From assembly GCA_020350905.1 (NCBI GenBank), contig CP070843.1, forward strand, positions 1,778,388-1,784,254: 5,867 nt of DNA, in the 5' to 3' direction. The first letter of the stretch is position 1, and every line of letters begins with the position of its first letter. Shown here one piece after another: positions 5,821-5,867 of the stretch. The position numbers were made by a program, and so were the translations under genes. The DNA is from Deltaproteobacteria bacterium. Lineage in GTDB: Bacteria > Desulfobacterota > Syntrophobacteria > BM002. The notes under the pieces were generated by a model. That model did no database searches and was not told the origin of the DNA. It saw only the letters and a list, made by a program, of their open reading frames with translations.

Positions 5821-5867
5821 GTCAGAAGTCGGAGATCAGAGGTCAGCTTTGCCCCTGATTTCTGACC
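5821..5867. repeat. Heptad repeat with inverted arm at the window edge
   Basis: Four heptads follow one another: GTCAGAA, GTCGGAG, ATCAGAG and GTCAGCT (5821-5848). GTCAGAAGTC (5821-5830) can pair with GATTTCTGAC (5857-5866) with one G-U pair. The element may continue beyond the window. Confidence 0.7.

Overview
The window looks like chromosomal DNA from a strictly anaerobic bacterium, most likely a member of the Desulfobacterota (the former Deltaproteobacteria). The placement is inferred from three things. The rubrerythrin has the canonical 191-residue layout and closely resembles the Desulfovibrio protein as I remember it. It sits beside a small ferredoxin of the one-cluster type. The intergenic DNA is full of short degenerate tandem repeats of a kind I associate with this group. 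No 16S rRNA or other decisive marker is present. All genes that I accept lie on the + strand.

Layout. Positions 1-294 hold a strong intrinsic terminator for a gene to the left, followed by repeat-derived DNA. Positions 295-459 encode a short lipoprotein-like peptide that looks like the start of a truncated gene. A predicted sigma70-type promoter (463-491) then leads into a TPR protein (551-1300) and elongation factor P (1416-1973). Positions 1974-2520 carry no convincing gene. They hold an imperfect inverted repeat, an 8-base tandem repeat, a pair of GC-rich hairpins and a short heptad repeat. Next comes a 724-residue fusion protein (2521-4695) with a PlsC-like acyltransferase domain at the N-terminus, a basic helical middle and a complete alpha/beta-hydrolase domain at the C-terminus. 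After an AT-rich gap come a 64-residue ferredoxin (4834-5028) and rubrerythrin (5084-5659). The right edge (5674-5867) is again composed of tandem repeats with 7- and 9-base units, and one of them matches a repeat at the left edge.

How the genes fit together. The TPR protein and EF-P are probably co-transcribed; the TPR protein carries a Pro-Pro-Pro stretch of the kind EF-P helps ribosomes translate. The fusion protein probably acts on membrane lipids, with acyl transfer and acyl-ester hydrolysis in one chain; its substrate is unknown. The ferredoxin and rubrerythrin form a likely two-gene unit for reductive removal of hydrogen peroxide. The least ordinary parts of the window are the acyltransferase-hydrolase fusion, with Glu replacing the usual catalytic Asp, the ferredoxin with an Asp in place of a cluster cysteine, and the several tandem-repeat families in the intergenic DNA. 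I found no convincing new multi-gene system.
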